Below are positions 1-7,806 of a stretch of DNA of 64,000 bases, piece after piece. Origin of the DNA: AB-137-C09 sp964645625 (lineage in GTDB: Bacteria; Pseudomonadota; Zetaproteobacteria; Mariprofundales; Mariprofundaceae); assembly GCA_964645625.1 (NCBI GenBank), contig CAZYAI010000002.1:62001-126000 (forward strand). The letters are read 5' to 3'. Positions within the stretch are counted from its first letter, which is position 1. Every line of letters starts with the position of its first letter. The translations under genes were made by a program, and so were the position numbers. The notes beneath the pieces were generated by a model. That model made no database searches. It had not been told where the DNA came from and saw only the letters and a program-made list of their open reading frames with translations.

Positions 1-57
1 TTTTGATTTTAGTTTAAAAGAAGTACCGCATGCAATGACTAATTTAGGTGAGGTTTT

Positions 58-495
58 ATGCCAATGAATCGATGGCGATGTTTATTGATGGCATGGTTGA
101 TGGTTCCTGCTTCCGCCATAGCCATGACGTTAAGTGTAAATGATATTAACCTTATGGAACGTGTACCTGGTCAACCTTCAGCTGGTTTTTCTGGGGCTGG
201 TGTGTTGACTGTAACTGCTGCTGTTGGGGTGGCTTATACGCTTGATTTTAGATCGTTTAATCCCATTGTGACAAATATGCGGATGTTAAAAGACTATAAC
301 GTTATTGCTCATTCTAGTTTGGGCTATAATCTATATGAGACAGGCACGAGTACGCGTTTAGGTTTAGATGTTGGTGGTGTGTTGCTTTCTTCTGTTGGTA
401 CGGGTAGTCCACAATATTTTAATGTTACGATTATTGCCCCCGTAGGAGATTTCGGACAATGGTCTGATGTGATTACGCTAACTGTGAATTATTAA
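58..495 (+). CDS. Secreted coat-U (SCPU)-like protein
   Basis: The product has 145 residues. It starts with a basic stretch and a hydrophobic segment ending in ASAIA, a good signal peptide with cleavage near residue 22, so it should be exported. The C-terminal half (a YNLYETG segment, a glycine/serine-rich loop, and a final beta strand ending in ITLTVNY) resembles the end of spore coat U domains found in secreted pilus-like proteins. The N-terminal half is not recognisable. An RBS-like GGTGAGG lies just upstream; a second ATG two codons later is possible. It sits just before the type IV pilin locus, but it is followed by about 240 bases and a separate promoter, so it is probably not in the same transcript. 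Family assignment is tentative. Confidence 0.6.
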   Translation: MPMNRWRCLLMAWLMVPASAIAMTLSVNDINLMERVPGQPSAGFSGAGVLTVTAAVGVAYTLDFRSFNPIVTNMRMLKDYNVIAHSSLGYNLYETGTSTRLGLDVGGVLLSSVGTGSPQYFNVTIIAPVGDFGQWSDVITLTVNY

Positions 496-670
496 CATGG
501 GCATGTGATCCGAATAATAGACGGGCATGGTTTATTTGATGTCATAGCAACGGTGTTTCATGCACATAGTGGTAGAAAGGCATGTTTGTTAAGCCTGACG
601 TTCTGTGTGTTGAGGTGACGGTTTTTGTCAGGGGTAGGCTGTTCGGTTTGGCTTGATGGGTGTTATAAGT

Positions 671-685
671 TGGCACGACCCTTGC
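671..685 (+). promoter_or_regulatory. Sigma-54 (-24/-12) promoter of the pilin gene
   Basis: The sequence TGGCAC, five bases, TTGC matches the RpoN consensus, with the invariant GG and GC 10 bases apart. It lies 55 bases before the pilin start codon, which leaves a leader of about 40 bases. RpoN with an activator of the PilR type is the known control of type IV pilins in many Pseudomonadota. The activator is not in this window. Confidence 0.85.
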
Positions 686-739
686 TTTAGGTGGATGAGC
701 CGCAGGCACTGTGGCCATATTCTAACGGAGGATTTCATT

Positions 740-1198
740 ATGAATATCTCTAAGCAAAAGGGTTTCACCCTTATTGAGCTGATGATCGTTGTGGCTATTA
801 TCGGTATCTTGGCGGCAATCGCTATTCCGCAGTTCGCTTCTTACCGTACCAAAGCGTTCAACTCAGCAGCAGCATCTGATGCTAAAACTGGTGTGACGAT
901 TTTCGAATCTTACTACACTGATAACAACGCCTACCCAGCAGCTGCGGCTGTTGCTAGTGGTAGTGTTGTTTGGGGTTCTACGACATGGAATCTGTCTCAG
1001 TCTGTTTTTGCATCAACTAACGTTGGTGGTACTGGTAACACCCAAAGCTACATTCTAGAAACCAAGCATAATGCTGGTGATAAATGCTACTATGCTACTG
1101 ACCAAACTCCAACTGTAACGGAAGTTCTTGGTGGCACCACAGGTACAAATATGGCGCAGCCTACATATGTTGCTGCTACAGCACCTGCTTGTGCATAA
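740..1198 (+). CDS. pilA: Type IV major pilin (PilA-like)
   Basis: The prepilin has 152 residues with an 8-residue leader ending in KG, then the mature N-terminus FTLIEL with Glu5 and a long hydrophobic helix (residues 9-30), as in class IVa pilins. Two cysteines near the C-terminus (in DKCYY and PACA) could form the D-region disulfide. The ATG at 740 is chosen because GGAGG lies 7 bases upstream and the leader length is right; an upstream in-frame ATG at 653 would add 29 unlikely residues and precedes the promoter. It is expected to be cleaved by PilD and assembled into pili. The sigma-54 promoter and strong terminator make it monocistronic, which suits a highly expressed major subunit. Confidence 0.93.
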   Translation: MNISKQKGFTLIELMIVVAIIGILAAIAIPQFASYRTKAFNSAAASDAKTGVTIFESYYTDNNAYPAAAAVASGSVVWGSTTWNLSQSVFASTNVGGTGNTQSYILETKHNAGDKCYYATDQTPTVTEVLGGTTGTNMAQPTYVAATAPACA

Positions 1199-1216
1199 TT
1201 AACGCCCTGCGCTTGC

Positions 1217-1246
1217 AAAAAAGGCGACCTTCGGGTCGCCTTTTTT
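1217..1246 (+). terminator. Rho-independent terminator after pilA
   Basis: A perfect stem (GGCGACC, TTCG loop, GGTCGCC) flanked by A6 and T6 starts 19 bases after the pilin stop codon. It separates the abundant pilin message from the ABC transporter genes. Confidence 0.95.
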
Positions 1247-1282
1247 ATGCTTGTAAATGAACCAATGTAACAGAGGTGGGCT

Positions 1283-1966
1283 ATGGTTAGTGCAATAAAA
1301 TGCAACTCAATAAGCAAACAATATAAAGGAATGCTGTCGCTTAATCATTTCGACCTACACCTTCAGTCGACCGAATCAGTAGGTCTTTTGGGCGTGAATG
1401 GAGCAGGAAAAAGCACCGCGATAAAAAGTATTTTGGGGTTAATTCATACCAACCATGGCACAGTTGACCTGCCTAATAGTCATATTGGTTATATGCCAGA
1501 AATTGCGCATATGCCAGAAAGTATCACCCCTTTATCATTTGTTCGCTTTGCATTACGGATTCGTCAGCAGCCTACTGTAGGAGCCGAAGCTGCCTTGAAG
1601 GAAATAGGCTTAGATGCTTCTGCGTGGAAAAAGCCTATTCATCAATTATCTAAAGGGATGCGTCAGCGTGCAGGTTTGGCATTTGCTTTGGCTGGTTCGC
1701 CACAATGGATTGTTTTGGACGAACCAATGACAGGTTTGGATGCGGTAGGGCGCCTTGCTTTTATGAATATTCTTAAGCAGCGTCAACAGGCAGGGGCTGC
1801 AATGTTAATTTGTAGTCATATCGTTCCCGACTTAGTACGCTTGTCACAACGTATTATCATTATGGGACATGGTCGTGTGTTGGAGGAGGTTGTGTTGTCG
1901 CAGCGGGATATGCATGAGATTGAATCTATTGAGGGGAAATTGCGGCAATGGAGCACGGTTGCATGA
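1283..1966 (+). CDS. ABC transporter ATP-binding protein (PilH-like)
   Basis: The protein has 227 residues and a full ABC ATPase core: Walker A GVNGAGKST (37-45), signature LSKGM (122-126), Walker B WIVLDEP (142-148) and an H-loop histidine in CSH near 179. GAGG lies upstream of the ATG. It overlaps the permease gene and lies between two pilin genes. In Myxococcus xanthus the PilG/H/I proteins form an ABC transporter needed for pilus assembly, and Geobacter pilin loci also carry ABC genes; by position this is the likely counterpart of PilH. The substrate is unknown. Sequence alone shows an exporter-type ATPase subunit; the pilus role is inferred from context. Confidence 0.88.
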   Translation: MVSAIKCNSISKQYKGMLSLNHFDLHLQSTESVGLLGVNGAGKSTAIKSILGLIHTNHGTVDLPNSHIGYMPEIAHMPESITPLSFVRFALRIRQQPTVGAEAALKEIGLDASAWKKPIHQLSKGMRQRAGLAFALAGSPQWIVLDEPMTGLDAVGRLAFMNILKQRQQAGAAMLICSHIVPDLVRLSQRIIIMGHGRVLEEVVLSQRDMHEIESIEGKLRQWSTVA

Positions 1967-2766
1967 AAGCATCATTGATTATAGCCCGCTTTACTATAGA
2001 AGAGATGTTAGGGCTTCGTGTGTCGCGCATATTATTTGTGTTGGCTATTCTTTTGCCCGTAGCCGCTTGGGTTTTTTCGCGTTTCTTTTTGCTGGAGCTG
2101 TTAAAGGTTCAATTGGATGTGATGAGTGCAGGCGCATATCTTTTAGGAATTGTTTTTATACTTAGTTGTGTGGTGAATTTGTTGGGGCGTGATATTGGTG
2201 ACAAGGTATGCCATTTTTATTTGTCGCCACCGATTACGAGACATGCATATTTTTTAGGTCGATTTTTTGGTGTAGTTGCAGTTTTATTATCTTTATACCT
2301 TGTTATTTTATTAGGTTCGGGCTCTTTGCTTTGGCTAAATGGCGACCTAGCGGCGACAACCTATGGTGTGACTGGGAAGACGGTGTTTATCCTCGCTTGG
2401 GTAGCATGGTATCAAAGTGTTAGTTTGTTAGGTGTAGTGTTTTTTATTGCTTCATGGGCAACGGGGATGGCTGAAATACTGCTCTTTTCTACTGCAGCGG
2501 CAGGGGTTATGTGGTTATTCCCCCCTATTCTGGAGGTTCTTAATTCTCCTGTTATGGCGCAAGAGGTCCCTACAACAATAGCAACTATACTTAATACTAT
2601 CGCATGGTTATTACCTGATATGACAGGTGGAAAAATCATTCTAGCTGCCAGTCATGGACAACTGTTAGATGGGCTAGCTATGCTGATGCATGCCTTGGGG
2701 CATTTGGGTTATGCGCTTGCTATGCTTGCGCTTGGATTGCTGTTTTTTTTACGGCGTGATTTGTGA
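1963..2766 (+). CDS. ABC transporter permease (PilI-like)
   Basis: This is a hydrophobic protein of about 267 residues with roughly six membrane segments and no large periplasmic domain, like the ABC-2 type permeases. The start at 1963 is chosen because ATGA overlaps the stop of the ATPase gene and GGAG lies 9 bases before it; an in-frame ATG at 1948 would add five residues. It pairs with the preceding ATPase as a two-component transporter, and by position matches PilI of the M. xanthus pil cluster. Its stop codon overlaps the next gene's start, so the genes are probably translationally coupled. Confidence 0.82.
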   Translation: MKASLIIARFTIEEMLGLRVSRILFVLAILLPVAAWVFSRFFLLELLKVQLDVMSAGAYLLGIVFILSCVVNLLGRDIGDKVCHFYLSPPITRHAYFLGRFFGVVAVLLSLYLVILLGSGSLLWLNGDLAATTYGVTGKTVFILAWVAWYQSVSLLGVVFFIASWATGMAEILLFSTAAAGVMWLFPPILEVLNSPVMAQEVPTTIATILNTIAWLLPDMTGGKIILAASHGQLLDGLAMLMHALGHLGYALAMLALGLLFFLRRDL

Positions 2767-3449
2767 TGCATCTTTTACGTGCAAATGCTCTTATGATTAT
2801 TTTTCTCATCATCGGTGTAGGCATGCATGTGGTAGCTAAACAGCACAACATTTCTTTTGTGAATCAACAAACTGAACTTGTTATTTCAGGGCCTGCTCCA
2901 CAATGGGTGCAGTCGTTATTTGCAGGGCCTTGTATTGGTTTGGCTGCTGATATCAACGTGCTTTCGGTATTTTCTAGCTATTATGAACTAACTAAAAAGT
3001 CGTTGTTAGATGAAGATCAAATTATTGCGCGCCAATATGTGTATGAGTACTTACATCACGCTCAGTATTTCGACCCTTGGTTTTGGGATATTTATCGTTT
3101 AACGGTGGGCTTGATTGCTTACCAAAAAGAGTATGCACCAAAAGCATTGGTATTACTTCAAAAAGGTACTGAGATCAGAACTTGGGATTGGGAGACACCT
3201 TTTCTTACAGGTTTTGTGGCATATGATTTGCTAAAAGACCATCAATTGGCATCTAAAATGATGGCAGTCGCAGCATTAAGACCCAATGCTCCTCCAATGG
3301 CGGTTGGTTTGGCTGCTCGTTTTATGAATCAAGATGGCAAGCAAGAGGAGAGCATACGCTTTTTAGAAGCGATGAAAAATATGTTACCTCCAGATTTTCA
3401 CGGTTATATTGATCAAAGAATCAAGGAGTTGCATCAAAAAGGGGAGTGA
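2763..3449 (+). CDS. Membrane-anchored helical-repeat protein of the pilin locus
   Basis: The product has 228 residues: one N-terminal membrane segment (about 8-25) and then a soluble, helix-rich region with TPR-like spacing of alanine, leucine and tyrosine (about 85-225). It starts with GTG overlapping the permease stop (GTGATG; ATG at 2766 is an alternative). TPR-like proteins often serve as assembly scaffolds. Its place between the ABC permease and a prepilin gene suggests an accessory role for the transporter or pilus, analogous in position to PilG of M. xanthus, although I see no direct sequence match to PilG. Confidence 0.65.
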   Translation: MMHLLRANALMIIFLIIGVGMHVVAKQHNISFVNQQTELVISGPAPQWVQSLFAGPCIGLAADINVLSVFSSYYELTKKSLLDEDQIIARQYVYEYLHHAQYFDPWFWDIYRLTVGLIAYQKEYAPKALVLLQKGTEIRTWDWETPFLTGFVAYDLLKDHQLASKMMAVAALRPNAPPMAVGLAARFMNQDGKQEESIRFLEAMKNMLPPDFHGYIDQRIKELHQKGE

Positions 3450-3450
3450 T

Positions 3451-3945
3451 ATGAGGAAACAAATCGGCTTTACTTTAATTGAGTTAATGATCGCCATGGG
3501 GATTATTGGCTTGTTGGCTGCTATTGCCATGCCTGCCTATAGTAGTTATCGTACCAAGGCAGCCAACACAGCCGCATTGAGTGATGTTAAATTAATTGTA
3601 CTCAATGAGCTTGCTTTTTATGGTGATTACCATGTCTATGTAGATTTTTTGCCTTCGGATGTCAATGCCGTAGGGTTGTTAAATAAATCTGTTACGATTG
3701 GAACACAAACATTTAATTTCTCATTCCCCCTTTCAGGTAATGTGGAAAGCATTGTGAAAACAGATGCTAGTAAGCAAACCGCGACGGCAGCATCGCATAG
3801 CAATATCGGGAATCTTATTGTTGCCATGGAGGTTGAACGGGGCAATATCGTGAAAAAGAAAACATCGACCACCGTGCCGATGGATACCGCCTTAATTCCT
3901 GCATCAACAACAGCGGAAGACCTAGCTACATGGGCAAACTGGTGA
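3451..3945 (+). CDS. Second type IV prepilin-like protein
   Basis: The protein has 164 residues with a short 6-residue prepilin leader MRKQIG, then FTLIEL with Glu5 and the pilin helix. The first 40 mature residues resemble those of the upstream pilin (shared SYRTKA motif), but the rest diverges and has no cysteine pair. It could be a minor or alternative pilin. The ATG at 3451 is chosen for the GGGGAG motif 4 bases upstream and the correct leader; an in-frame ATG at 3409 would give an implausible leader. It lacks its own obvious promoter and probably belongs to the transporter transcript. Confidence 0.88.
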   Translation: MRKQIGFTLIELMIAMGIIGLLAAIAMPAYSSYRTKAANTAALSDVKLIVLNELAFYGDYHVYVDFLPSDVNAVGLLNKSVTIGTQTFNFSFPLSGNVESIVKTDASKQTATAASHSNIGNLIVAMEVERGNIVKKKTSTTVPMDTALIPASTTAEDLATWANW

Positions 3946-3978
3946 TTTTTGTTTAGAATAGGTAAGAACGTAAAAACA

Positions 3979-5685
3979 ATGCCTGTTCTGTTTATTGTAA
4001 TGGCTCTTTTTCTCACGCCTTTATTACAGCCTTATTTAATTAACCCCAATATTATTCCTTTTTATAGTATTAGCGCAGCTTTTTTGTTACTCGTGTTGTT
4101 TCAGTTGCGACATAGGAATCATTTTTCTTTACCCATACCCGTACTGGCGATGATTATTGTTTTGCCTCTTGCTTGCCTTACATCGTTTGATTTTGATGAG
4201 CTGAATGTTTTTGTATTGCTTATCCTTGTGGCATTGATTGTTTTTATAGCAGCGATACAAAAAAATCGTATTCACCCTATATTGTCAACGAACGCTTATA
4301 TTGTTTCGGCAGTGGTGTGGTCGATTGCCGCTTTGATTGTTTGGCTGGGCTTTACCGATGGTCGAGCTTTACAAATAGGTGGTTGGGCTTTGACGACGAT
4401 GATGCAAGCTAAGCCCAATGGTCCTTTTGTTAATGGTAATGTGATGGCTGTACTCAATGCTTGCGCATGGTTGATGATTACCGTTAGAGCCATGCGTGAG
4501 GGGCGTTGGTCATGGTGGCTGTTGTCGTTTGTGTTTATGGTCATGGTGGTGATTAGCCTGTCGTGGGGCGTTTTGCTTGCCTTGTTGCCAGTGTTAATTT
4601 GGATGATTGCTAATACTGTGCGTCGCCGTGCTTTTGCTGTAACAGCGATGTTGTTACTGATCATCGCAACCGCTTGGTTTTCGGGTCATGCGTTGGTGGA
4701 TTACACCTACCAGAAAACCAGCGAATTAAGTCAAGTTCGTGCCAGTAATACACAAGAGCATGGTGTTGATGAACGTAAACTTATTTGGTTGAGTAGCCTT
4801 GCTATGTGGCAAGATCACCCGTTTATCGGTGTAGGCTTAGGTCATTATGGTGCGCATTACCTCACCTACCAGTCACAGGTTTTAACGCATTTAGATCATC
4901 CTTTGCCTGAACAAATCGCGCTTAATAGCGCGCATAATCTGTTATTACAGTTAATGGCCGAGACGGGTCTCCCTGGCTTGCTGTTGTGGCTATTGATTAC
5001 GCTATGGATGTTGCGACTTTCTTGGTATTACCGTTGGCATTTGTATGCGCGTACGTGGCCTTTTCTTGCTGGTGCATGGCTGCTGTGGATTCAAGGTATG
5101 GGTAATATCACCATGACGCGCCCGTTCCCTGTGCTGTTGTTTGCCTTGTTTTTGGCTTGCGCCTCTTCGCCTTGGTTGCGCTTACACAGTAATCGCTTAT
5201 GGCACGCACCAAAATTATGGCTGATGGTGCCTACGCTAGTCCTATTACCCTATTTGGCATGGGCAACGGTGGATAAAACACAAGCGTGGTTAGACTTTGA
5301 ACGTTTGAGCTTTTCTGCTACGCCATTAACGCAGCAAGAAAAGGTTGCTATCAGTAGTTCCTTGATGCATGAACCGAGTATTGCCCCGCATTTGGTAGCA
5401 ACAATGGTAGGTGAACGTTTGTTGCAACCACCATTGCAACATTCCACTTTGGCTTTAGAACCGTATGTGCAAAAAGCTTTGCATGTTCGGCAAGATCCTT
5501 TGCTGTTGCAGCAGCAGTTTTATATGCATGTGTTACAAGGACGGTGGCAGCAAGCGTGCGATATTGCCAAGGTTTTACAGCCCATGGCAAGCCAGCGCGT
5601 TAATCAAGCAGCCTATGAGGATGCTTGCGCACAGAAAATGCCTACATCATTTGTGTTTTGGGGAAGCGTTGCCGATTCAGGCTGA
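3979..5685 (+). CDS. O-antigen ligase / PglL-type oligosaccharyltransferase
   Basis: This is a polytopic protein of about 568 residues with 11-13 predicted membrane segments, a large loop at about 235-320 and a Wzy_C/ligase-like motif (NSAHNLLLQ then ETGLPGLL, about residues 315-335). A roughly 120-residue soluble C-terminal region follows, as in PglL and TfpO. These enzymes transfer lipid-linked glycans in the periplasm, either to lipid A core (WaaL) or to pilins. Direct adjacency to two pilin genes favours pilin O-glycosylation. The start is uncertain: ATG at 3979 or TTG at 3949. It is convergent with the next gene. Confidence 0.8.
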   Translation: MPVLFIVMALFLTPLLQPYLINPNIIPFYSISAAFLLLVLFQLRHRNHFSLPIPVLAMIIVLPLACLTSFDFDELNVFVLLILVALIVFIAAIQKNRIHPILSTNAYIVSAVVWSIAALIVWLGFTDGRALQIGGWALTTMMQAKPNGPFVNGNVMAVLNACAWLMITVRAMREGRWSWWLLSFVFMVMVVISLSWGVLLALLPVLIWMIANTVRRRAFAVTAMLLLIIATAWFSGHALVDYTYQKTSELSQVRASNTQEHGVDERKLIWLSSLAMWQDHPFIGVGLGHYGAHYLTYQSQVLTHLDHPLPEQIALNSAHNLLLQLMAETGLPGLLLWLLITLWMLRLSWYYRWHLYARTWPFLAGAWLLWIQGMGNITMTRPFPVLLFALFLACASSPWLRLHSNRLWHAPKLWLMVPTLVLLPYLAWATVDKTQAWLDFERLSFSATPLTQQEKVAISSSLMHEPSIAPHLVATMVGERLLQPPLQHSTLALEPYVQKALHVRQDPLLLQQQFYMHVLQGRWQQACDIAKVLQPMASQRVNQAAYEDACAQKMPTSFVFWGSVADSG

Positions 5686-5693
5686 GTTGTAGT

Positions 5694-6713
5694 TCACACC
5701 ATCAGCCGCACGCAAGCTTCAGCTAATACTTGGACAGCCGCTTGCGATTGAATACTGGCTCGACTGCCGTTTAGGTTTAATTTGAACGCCCTGCTGGGCA
5801 TGTTGGGGGCGGCGATTGCTGCCCATACTGTACCAACAGGTTTATCTTCATTGCCACCACCAGGTCCTGCAATACCACTGACTGCTATCGCCATGGTTTG
5901 TGCATGATTGATGTTTTTTACCATGGCCAATACGACCGCCTCGCTGACAGCACCATGCTGTTCAATGATGTCGCTCGCTACGCCTAGTTGTTCGCTTTTC
6001 ATTGCGTTGCTGTAGGTGATCCAGCCGCCGTTGAGTATGTCGGAGGCACCAGGGACACGTGCGATACGTGCTGCAATGCCACCTGCAGTGCAAGATTCTG
6101 CTGTGTTGATCTTCCAAGCTCGTTGCTTCAGCAGGCTTAGTAATTGCTCTTCTGGCATCAAACCTTGGTGATTGAGGTAGGAAACAGCGTCTTCTAAAGC
6201 ATCATGGTGACCGTGTGCATCATCAACATGAGCATAAAGGCTTGGTTCTACCGCGACTTTCCTCGCTACATTGCACGATGAATCAGCCGTGATGTGTACA
6301 GGCAATAGGCTTCCTGCTTCAGCAAAGCAACTGAGCCATATCTTTCGTTCACTTACCAGATCACCGATGGGCATCAATACAATGGTGTGACCTTGATGAG
6401 GGTAGTGCCAAAATACGCGCTGAGGATTGCTCAGAACCTGTGTATCTGCGCCAATAACCTGTAAGTTACCCTGTTTGTTTGCTCCTAAACGTCGCCCATG
6501 AGCCATGGCAATGGGCATCAGTTCGCTAACTTCGGCGATAAATAATTGCGCGCCTTGAAGTGACTGCCATGATTCATCTTCCATATGATGGTGAGTCACG
6601 CGCTTCTTGCCTGTGCTTAATAGCCATGCAGTAAGCCAACCAGGAGTAACGCCAGATAATGCTAATTCAGTTAAGGCAGCATTGCTGGTAATGATATGCA
6701 TGGTGTTACTCAT
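5694..6713 (-). CDS. cinA: CinA/PncC family protein with decayed N-terminal domain
   Basis: The C-terminal part (about 190-335) is a clear nicotinamide-nucleotide amidohydrolase (PncC) domain: AESCTAGG at 205-212 with the expected catalytic Ser207, then Tyr234 and Lys239, SGIAGPGGG and PVGTVW. This enzyme deamidates NMN in pyridine nucleotide recycling. The N-terminal part is about 190 residues, shorter than the usual MoCF-like half of CinA (full CinA is about 415 residues). It keeps traces such as NKQGNLQVIGADTQVLSNP, which matches the region before the normal LPG motif, but lacks the GTELL and GGLGPT motifs. It lies at the end of a group following minCDE. Confidence 0.82.
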   Translation of the reverse strand: MSNTMHIITSNAALTELALSGVTPGWLTAWLLSTGKKRVTHHHMEDESWQSLQGAQLFIAEVSELMPIAMAHGRRLGANKQGNLQVIGADTQVLSNPQRVFWHYPHQGHTIVLMPIGDLVSERKIWLSCFAEAGSLLPVHITADSSCNVARKVAVEPSLYAHVDDAHGHHDALEDAVSYLNHQGLMPEEQLLSLLKQRAWKINTAESCTAGGIAARIARVPGASDILNGGWITYSNAMKSEQLGVASDIIEQHGAVSEAVVLAMVKNINHAQTMAIAVSGIAGPGGGNEDKPVGTVWAAIAAPNMPSRAFKLNLNGSRASIQSQAAVQVLAEACVRLMV

Positions 6714-6731
6714 GATGCGGTAGAAAGTATC

Positions 6732-6989
6732 TTAATCACGAGGTAAAACAACATTGACTTCTAGTACCTCTTTGTCACGTTTGCGATCAACGGTGACCGA
6801 GACCTCATTGAGGTCAATACCTGTATGCTTGCTAATCACTTCCAATAACTCTTGCCGCAATGCAGGCAAATAGTCAGGTTCACCTGTTGCGCCATGACGT
6901 TCATGGGTTAATACGATTTGCAACCGCTCTTTTGCCAACGAAGCACTGCTTTGTTTGGGTGGTGAGCGAAAAAGATCTAATAAACCCAT
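6732..6989 (-). CDS. minE: Cell division topological specificity factor MinE
   Basis: The product has 85 residues and the MinE layout: a membrane-targeting N-terminus MGLLDLF, the MinD-binding anti-MinCD helix (LAKERLQIVLTHER, about 19-32) and a dimerising C-terminal beta domain with LPALRQELLEVISKH. It stimulates MinD ATPase and drives pole-to-pole oscillation that keeps the Z ring at midcell. GGGAGG lies just upstream of the ATG, 4 bases after the minD stop, so minC-minD-minE form one operon. Confidence 0.97.
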   Translation of the reverse strand: MGLLDLFRSPPKQSSASLAKERLQIVLTHERHGATGEPDYLPALRQELLEVISKHTGIDLNEVSVTVDRKRDKEVLEVNVVLPRD

Positions 6990-6992
6990 GTT

Positions 6993-7802
6993 CTACCTCC
7001 CAAAAACCCGTTGTAATAAACCTTTCTTTTCAACCTCAAGGAAGCGAAGGGGAACTTCGTTACCAAGGAAGCGAGCGACAAAATCAGCATATGCCATGCC
7101 ACTGCGGCTTTTTTCATCGTGAATCACAGGAATGCCAGCATTTGATGACTGTAACACCGTTTCAGATTCAGGAATAATACCAATGAGGGGGATGCCGAGT
7201 AGTTCGCGAATATCATCCATACCGAGCATCTCACCAGCTTCGACGCGTTCTGGGACGTAGCGGGTGATTAACAGGTGCTCACGCACGGCTTCTAAACCCT
7301 GTTCAGCGCGACGTGATTTGGCATTGATGATGCCTAAAATACGGTCAGAATCACGCACTGATGAGACTTCGGGATTGGTCACTACAATCGCTTCATCGGC
7401 AAAATAGAGTGCCATTAAAGCACCTCGTTCAATGCCTGCGGGGGAATCGCACACAATATAGTCAAACTGTTGTTGTAACTCATCAAGGACGCGCCCTACC
7501 CCAGGTTTATCCAGCGCGTCTTTATCGCGGGTTTGTGAAGTCGCTAAGACATAGAGGTTGGGGCAGCGTTTGTCTTGAATCAATGCTTGGCTAAGACTGG
7601 CATCGCCGTTGATTACATTGATTAAATCATAAACGACACGGCGTTCGCAACCCATGATTAAGTCAAGGTTGCGTAAGCCGACATCAAAGTCGATAACCAC
7701 GGTTTTGTGACCTTGCAGGGCTAAGCCTGTGGCAAAGCTTGCGCTGGTGGTGGTCTTGCCCACGCCGCCTTTGCCCGATGTGACTACTATAATTTTTGAC
7801 AA
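6993..7802 (-). CDS. minD: Septum site-determining ATPase MinD
   Basis: This is a 269-residue ParA-type ATPase with the deviant Walker A KGGVGKTT (Lys11 and Lys16), DFDVGLRN and a C-terminal amphipathic membrane-targeting helix (KKGLLQRVFGR). I choose the TTG at 7802-7800 as start: it gives the family's exact N-terminus (SKIIVVTSGKGG), has AAGGA 7 bases upstream, lies 4 bases after the minC stop and gives nearly the E. coli length (270). An in-frame ATG at 7838 would add 12 foreign residues inside minC. MinD recruits MinC to the membrane. Confidence 0.96.
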   Translation of the reverse strand: MSKIIVVTSGKGGVGKTTTSASFATGLALQGHKTVVIDFDVGLRNLDLIMGCERRVVYDLINVINGDASLSQALIQDKRCPNLYVLATSQTRDKDALDKPGVGRVLDELQQQFDYIVCDSPAGIERGALMALYFADEAIVVTNPEVSSVRDSDRILGIINAKSRRAEQGLEAVREHLLITRYVPERVEAGEMLGMDDIRELLGIPLIGIIPESETVLQSSNAGIPVIHDEKSRSGMAYADFVARFLGNEVPLRFLEVEKKGLLQRVFGR

Positions 7803-7806
7803 AACA

